Below, one piece after another: positions 60,712 through 64,000 of a stretch of 64,000 nucleotides of DNA. Below the pieces are notes generated by a model that was given only the letters and a program-made list of their open reading frames with translations, was not told the origin of the DNA and did not search any database. Every line of letters begins with the position of its first letter. Positions within the stretch are counted from its first letter, which is position 1. This DNA is from Streptomyces marispadix (lineage in GTDB: Bacteria; Actinomycetota; Actinomycetes; Streptomycetales; Streptomycetaceae). The stretch is from contig NZ_JAKWJU010000002.1 of NCBI RefSeq assembly GCF_022524345.1, forward strand, positions 5,122,501 through 5,186,500. Direction: 5' to 3'. The position numbers were made by a program, and so were the translations under genes.

Positions 60712-62166
60712 GTGACGACAGCGACCTCCCCGCACGCGTTCTGGCTCGCCGGCCGTCAGGCCACCGGCGAAGCCACGCTCGATGTCACCTCGCCCTGGGA
60801 CGGACGGCACGTGGGAAGCATCAGCCTCCCCACCGCCTCCCAGGTCGAGGAGGCCGTGGCCGCCGCTGCCGGCGTGGCCGACGAGTTCGCGGCCACACCC
60901 GCGCACGTTCGTGCCGCCGCCCTCGACCATGTGACGGCCCGGGTCCGCGAACGCTCCGAGGAGATCGCCGAACTCATCTCGGCGGAGAACGGCAAGCCGA
61001 TGAAGTGGGCGCGCGGCGAGGTCGGCCGCTGCGTCTCCGTATTCCGCTGGGCCGCCGACGAGGCACGCCGCTTCAACGGCGGCGACGCCCAGCGGCTCGA
61101 CTCCGACGCCGGAGGCACGGGACGCCTCGCCTACACCCGGCGCTTTCCCTACGGACCGGTGCTGGGCATCGCGCCCTTCAACTTCCCGCTCAACCTGTGC
61201 GCACACAAGGTCGCCCCCGCGATCGCCGTGGGCACGCCGATCATCCTCAAGCCCGCGCCCGCCACGCCGCTGTCCGGGCTGCTCATCGGCGAACTGCTCG
61301 CCGAGACGGACCTTCCCGCCGGTTCGTGGTCGGTGCTGCCCGTACCCAACGACCGCATGCCCGAACTGGTCCAGGACGAGCGGCTGCCGATCATCTCCTT
61401 CACCGGCTCGGCACCCGTCGGCTGGTCCATCCTCGACTCCGCGCCGCGAAAGCGCGTCACCCTCGAACTCGGCGGCAACGGCGCGGCGATCGTCCTCGGC
61501 GACTACTCCTCCGAGGCCGACCTCGACTGGGCGGCACAGCGCATCGCCACCTTCTCCAACTACCAGGCCGGCCAGTCCTGCATCTCCGTGCAGCGCGTCA
61601 TCGCCGACGCCTCGGTCTACGACACCCTCGTGCCCAAGATCGTCACCGCCATCGAGGCACTGCGCACCGGCGACCCGTCCGACCCGGCCACGGACGTCGG
61701 CCCGCTGGTGAGCGAGGACGCGGCCAAGCGCGTCGAGTCCTGGGTGGACGAGGCCGTCGCACGCGGCGCGAAGCTGCTCACGGGCGGCAAGCGCGAGGGC
61801 GCGACCTACGCCCCGACGGTGCTGGAGAACGTCGCCGCCGACACGCAGATCGGCTGCGAGGAGGTCTTCGGGCCGGTCATGTCGCTGACGAAGGTGGACG
61901 GCGAGGAGGAGGCGTTCGCGGCGGCCAACGACTCCAAGTACGGCCTTCAGGCGGGCCTGTTCACCCACGACATCCAGGCCGCGTTCCGCGCGCACCGTGC
62001 GCTGGAGATGGGCGGCGTGATCGTCGGCGACGTCCCGTCCTACCGCGCCGACCAGATGCCCTACGGCGGTGCGAAGCAGTCCGGCGTGGGCCGCGAGGGC
62101 GTCCGCTTCGCGATGGAGGACTACACGTACGAGCGTGTGATGGTGCTGACGGGACTGGAGCTGTAG
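60712..62166 (+). CDS. gabD: Succinate-semialdehyde dehydrogenase-like aldehyde dehydrogenase
   Basis: The product is 484 residues from GTG 60712. Catalytic C290 is in QAGQSCISVQR and E252 in TLELGGNGA. IAPFNFPLNLCAHKVAPAIAVG and FTGSAPVGWSI form the cofactor-binding part, and the C-terminus carries YGGAKQSGVGREGVRFAMEDYT. The GQSC motif and the PFNFPLN stretch place it nearer to phosphorylating-type or general semialdehyde dehydrogenases than to the two betaine-aldehyde-like paralogues upstream. By context it oxidises succinic semialdehyde made by GabT to succinate; glyceraldehyde-type aldehydes are an alternative. A very strong terminator follows. Confidence 0.88.
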   Translation: MTTATSPHAFWLAGRQATGEATLDVTSPWDGRHVGSISLPTASQVEEAVAAAAGVADEFAATPAHVRAAALDHVTARVRERSEEIAELISAENGKPMKWARGEVGRCVSVFRWAADEARRFNGGDAQRLDSDAGGTGRLAYTRRFPYGPVLGIAPFNFPLNLCAHKVAPAIAVGTPIILKPAPATPLSGLLIGELLAETDLPAGSWSVLPVPNDRMPELVQDERLPIISFTGSAPVGWSILDSAPRKRVTLELGGNGAAIVLGDYSSEADLDWAAQRIATFSNYQAGQSCISVQRVIADASVYDTLVPKIVTAIEALRTGDPSDPATDVGPLVSEDAAKRVESWVDEAVARGAKLLTGGKREGATYAPTVLENVAADTQIGCEEVFGPVMSLTKVDGEEEAFAAANDSKYGLQAGLFTHDIQAAFRAHRALEMGGVIVGDVPSYRADQMPYGGAKQSGVGREGVRFAMEDYTYERVMVLTGLEL

Positions 62167-62206
62167 CGGCTGCCCTGCCCCCTGTGGCAGCACCCCGCAT
62201 CCGGGA

Positions 62207-62254
62207 GACGGGCGGCTGCCGGCGGTGTCGACTCACCGCCGGCAGCCGCCCGTC
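62207..62254. terminator. Strong terminator between gabD and the convergent hypothetical gene
   Basis: GACGGGCGGCTGCCGGCGGT (62207-62226) pairs perfectly with 62235-62254, a 20-bp stem with an 8-nt loop (GTCGACTC). It is the longest perfect hairpin I found and should work in both directions. Confidence 0.88.
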
Positions 62255-62321
62255 GGCGTCCCGGTGCTCCACATGACCTCGGACGGTGCCCTGGCGAAGG
62301 AGGGCCGCACGGCCAACCTGC

Positions 62322-62915
62322 TCAGCCCCGCCCCGCTCCGTGCAGCCGCTCTGCCATGACCGCGCGTGGCAGCGGCCCCACATCCGCGTGCCGTCCCGGT
62401 GCCATGGCCGCGTGAAGCTGCCCGGGTCCGGGGCCCTCGCGGGCAGCCAGCACGTCGGCGACCACCCCCGTGGCCAGGGCGTAGACGCCCTTGTGCAGCA
62501 GGTCGGCGGCCAGCTCGCGGCGCGGCCATGTCCAGGGCGGTGCGCCCACCCCGGTCGCGTTCTCCAGCGTCTGATCGTTGAGCAGCCGCAGCACGCAGTA
62601 CATCCCCGACGCCCAGGGGCCCCGCAGCCCCGCCCTGGCCATCACTCCGCGCACTCCGCCGAGCAGCACGGCCTGGCCCGTGTGCATCGCCACGTTCCGT
62701 GCGAGGGCCGTCGCCCCCGTCGACTCCCGCCAGCCCAGGGCCCGTTCGAGCGTACGGGCGGGAACGTACGAGGAGGGGCGGCCGGTGATGCGCTGTTCCA
62801 CCTTCTCGCTGAGCGTCATGGCCACGACCCCCGCGAGGCCCGCGGCCATTCCCTGCCCGACGGCCCGGCACCATCCCCGGGCGCTCGCACGGACGTCGCT
62901 GCTGTGCACGTTCAC
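62322..62915 (-). CDS. Conserved hypothetical protein, possibly membrane-associated
   Basis: The product is 197 residues from GTG 62915, which has GGAGG seven bases upstream; the frame extends further but without a better start. It shows VGQGMAAGLAGVVAMTLSEKVEQRITGRPSSYVPARTLERALG, then two or three weakly hydrophobic, glycine-rich helices (TGQAVLLGGVRGVMARAG, LLHKGVYALATGVVADVL). The pattern recalls small actinobacterial DUF1440/DUF6789-like membrane proteins, but I cannot assign a family. It is next to a hemerythrin-like gene on the same strand. Confidence 0.7.
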   Translation of the reverse strand: MNVHSSDVRASARGWCRAVGQGMAAGLAGVVAMTLSEKVEQRITGRPSSYVPARTLERALGWRESTGATALARNVAMHTGQAVLLGGVRGVMARAGLRGPWASGMYCVLRLLNDQTLENATGVGAPPWTWPRRELAADLLHKGVYALATGVVADVLAAREGPGPGQLHAAMAPGRHADVGPLPRAVMAERLHGAGRG

Positions 62916-63035
62916 CGGAGTGCCTCCGCTCTCTCGCCGATGCGTATGGGGTGTGCCGGGGCGGGCAGTCGCTCTCGTGAGGGGCCGGCGCCGGGGCCCA
63001 GGCGGGCCCACGCGTGACGGTCCGGAAAGCCGGGC

Positions 63036-63626
63036 CTAGTGCCGGCCGTTCCGGCCGCGTGCGGCGCGGACGGCGTCCCGTACCCGGTCGGCGACCGCCG
63101 CCAGCGGGCCGACGGCCGCGTTCCTCGCTCCCGTCTCGACGCCCGGATGAGGGTGCGTCGGCGCGGTGGCCTCCGCCGCCCGCACCGCCTTGGCCATCGT
63201 CTCCAGCCTCTTCGGGTCCTTCAGCCGCCGAAGGTGGGTGAACTCGTAGCGCTCCTCCGCGCGTGCGTGCTCCATCACGTCCGTGCGCAGTCCGATCAGC
63301 GCCGGCAGGAAGGCGGAGTCCTCGACGTCCATGTTCTCCAGGCGGCTGAGGGTCTCCTTGGCCTTGCGTTCCTCCTCCAGCCGGTCCGCGACCACGCCCT
63401 CGCCGCCCTTGACGGCACGTCTGACGAAGGGATGTACGACCTCCTCCTCGGCCGTCTCGTGCACCGCGAGCATCCGCACCAGGCGGCGGAACGCGTCGCG
63501 GCGGTCGTCGCCGTCGGACTTCTCGACCTCGTCGAAGAGGTTTCTGATCTCTCCGTGCTGCTGGACGAGCAGGGCCACGACGTCCTTGCCGGGGTCCGGT
63601 GCTCCTGGCGGTGTTGCTGGACTCAC
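63036..63626 (-). CDS. Hemerythrin HHE-domain protein
   Basis: The product is 196 residues from GTG 63626 with GGAGG five bases upstream. The HHE cation-binding repeats are clear: VQQHGEIRNLFDEVE, LAVHETAEEEVVHPFV and VMEHARAEERYEFTHL, supplying the histidine and glutamate ligands of a di-iron four-helix bundle. The C-terminal 55 residues are Ala/Arg/His-rich and probably disordered. Such proteins bind oxygen or take part in redox and nitrosative stress responses. It forms a same-strand group with the genes on either side. Confidence 0.9.
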   Translation of the reverse strand: MSPATPPGAPDPGKDVVALLVQQHGEIRNLFDEVEKSDGDDRRDAFRRLVRMLAVHETAEEEVVHPFVRRAVKGGEGVVADRLEEERKAKETLSRLENMDVEDSAFLPALIGLRTDVMEHARAEERYEFTHLRRLKDPKRLETMAKAVRAAEATAPTHPHPGVETGARNAAVGPLAAVADRVRDAVRAARGRNGRH

Positions 63627-63672
63627 GTCATCCTCCGGTGGCTTCGAGTGGATCGAGCGGGGGCCGCGGCAC

Positions 63673-64000
63673 TCAGCGTTTCCGGCGCTCCCAGTGGTTC
63701 CAGTCCTGACGCAGCGCGGGCACCGGGTGCTCGGTGTCCTCGACGCGGTAGTCGCGGCCGAACGTCCGCTGGTGCGCGGTCATGACCTCGTCGCTCGGGG
63801 GGAGGCCGTCGCCGCTGACCGCGGCCTGCATCTGCTCGAACCGCTCGTGCGCCTCCCGTACGTAGCCGGTGCCCAGCGTCGTCAAGTCGAGCTGTTCGGC
63901 GATCACTTGACGCACGTAGCTCTTGTTGGGCTCGAACGTCAGCACGTTCGGCAGCTCGGGCGCGAGGATCTCGGAGGGCTCCCGCCCGTCGTGGCGGCGC
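63673..64000 (-). CDS. Unidentified protein, C-terminal part; start lies beyond the window
   Basis: The frame stays open to the right edge of the window, reading RRHDGREPSEILAPELPNVL and then TFEPNKSYVRQVIAEQLDL toward the C-terminus (NHWERRKR). At least 108 residues are visible. A GTG at 63945 could be an internal start, but the upstream residues look coding, so the gene is probably longer. There are no motifs I recognise. It precedes the hemerythrin gene by 46 nt on the same strand. Confidence 0.65.
   Translation of the reverse strand, partial: RRHDGREPSEILAPELPNVLTFEPNKSYVRQVIAEQLDLTTLGTGYVREAHERFEQMQAAVSGDGLPPSDEVMTAHQRTFGRDYRVEDTEHPVPALRQDWNHWERRKR

Overview
The window is chromosomal DNA of a sporulating actinomycete, almost certainly Streptomyces or a close relative. 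The evidence is very high G+C with strong third-position bias, GTG starts, 'ATGA/GTGA/TGATG' gene overlaps, a whiG sporulation sigma factor, a run of type I signal peptidases, rare TTA leucine codons, and a gene order (signal peptidases - DUF2469 - yraN - yifB - dprA - whiG - rpsB - tsf - pyrH - frr - cdsA - rlmN - polyamine/GABA genes) that I know from Streptomyces. No rRNA, tRNA, transposase, integrase or CRISPR array was seen.

Region 1 (1-9500) holds four tandem type I signal peptidases (the first cut by the window edge), a DUF2469 protein, the coupled trio yraN-yifB-dprA, whiG and a TetR regulator. Region 2 (9.7-11.2 kb) is a small accessory pair: a short-chain dehydrogenase and a divergent TetR regulator that share an 18-bp inverted repeat. 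Region 3 (11.3-17.8 kb) is core: a secreted M23 peptidase facing rpsB, then tsf, pyrH, frr and cdsA, i.e. translation, ribosome recycling, UMP kinase and CDP-diacylglycerol synthesis.

Region 4 (17.8-21.5 kb), between cdsA and rlmN, looks like a variable spot: a GNAT acetyltransferase behind a terminator-like hairpin, a tiny secreted protein with an internal duplication, an anti-sigma-like ATPase coupled to a CxxC protein, and a lower-G+C DUF6414-like gene behind a strong palindrome. Region 5 (21.7-27.2 kb) has rlmN and a thiamine ABC importer (thiB-thiP-thiQ) preceded by a clear TPP riboswitch. A 252-bp field of 7-bp repeats follows.

Region 6 (27.4-34.6 kb): a LOG-family protein, an ABC exporter pair with an odd ATPase signature, a thiamine-diphosphate enzyme interrupted by an apparent one-base frameshift, and a sodium:solute symporter. 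Region 7 (34.8-62.2 kb) is a catabolic province for polyamines and GABA: two PucR regulators, an Lrp regulator coupled to a class III aminotransferase, two aldehyde dehydrogenases, a potDABC-like polyamine importer coupled to a FAD oxidoreductase, gabT and gabD. Together these would import putrescine-type amines, oxidise or transaminate them to aldehydes, oxidise these to GABA-level acids and feed succinate. Interspersed are an adenosine-deaminase-family enzyme, small zinc-ribbon and DUF4190 proteins, a C39-like secreted protein, a heme peroxidase, a PAP2 phosphatase and a two-membrane-segment P-loop ATPase. The right end has a conserved hypothetical, a hemerythrin-like protein and a partial gene.

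The most interesting items are the TPP riboswitch that appears to hold the thiB ribosome-binding site inside the aptamer, the heptad repeat field, the GAC-repeat overlap in which two convergent genes encode Asp-rich and Ser-rich tails from the same DNA, in-frame TTA codons in dprA, a PucR gene and an anti-sigma-like gene, the hairpin before pyrH, and the low-G+C DUF6414 gene with its palindromic operator. I did not find a system I could call clearly new. Functions rest on motif recognition and memory of families, not on database searches.
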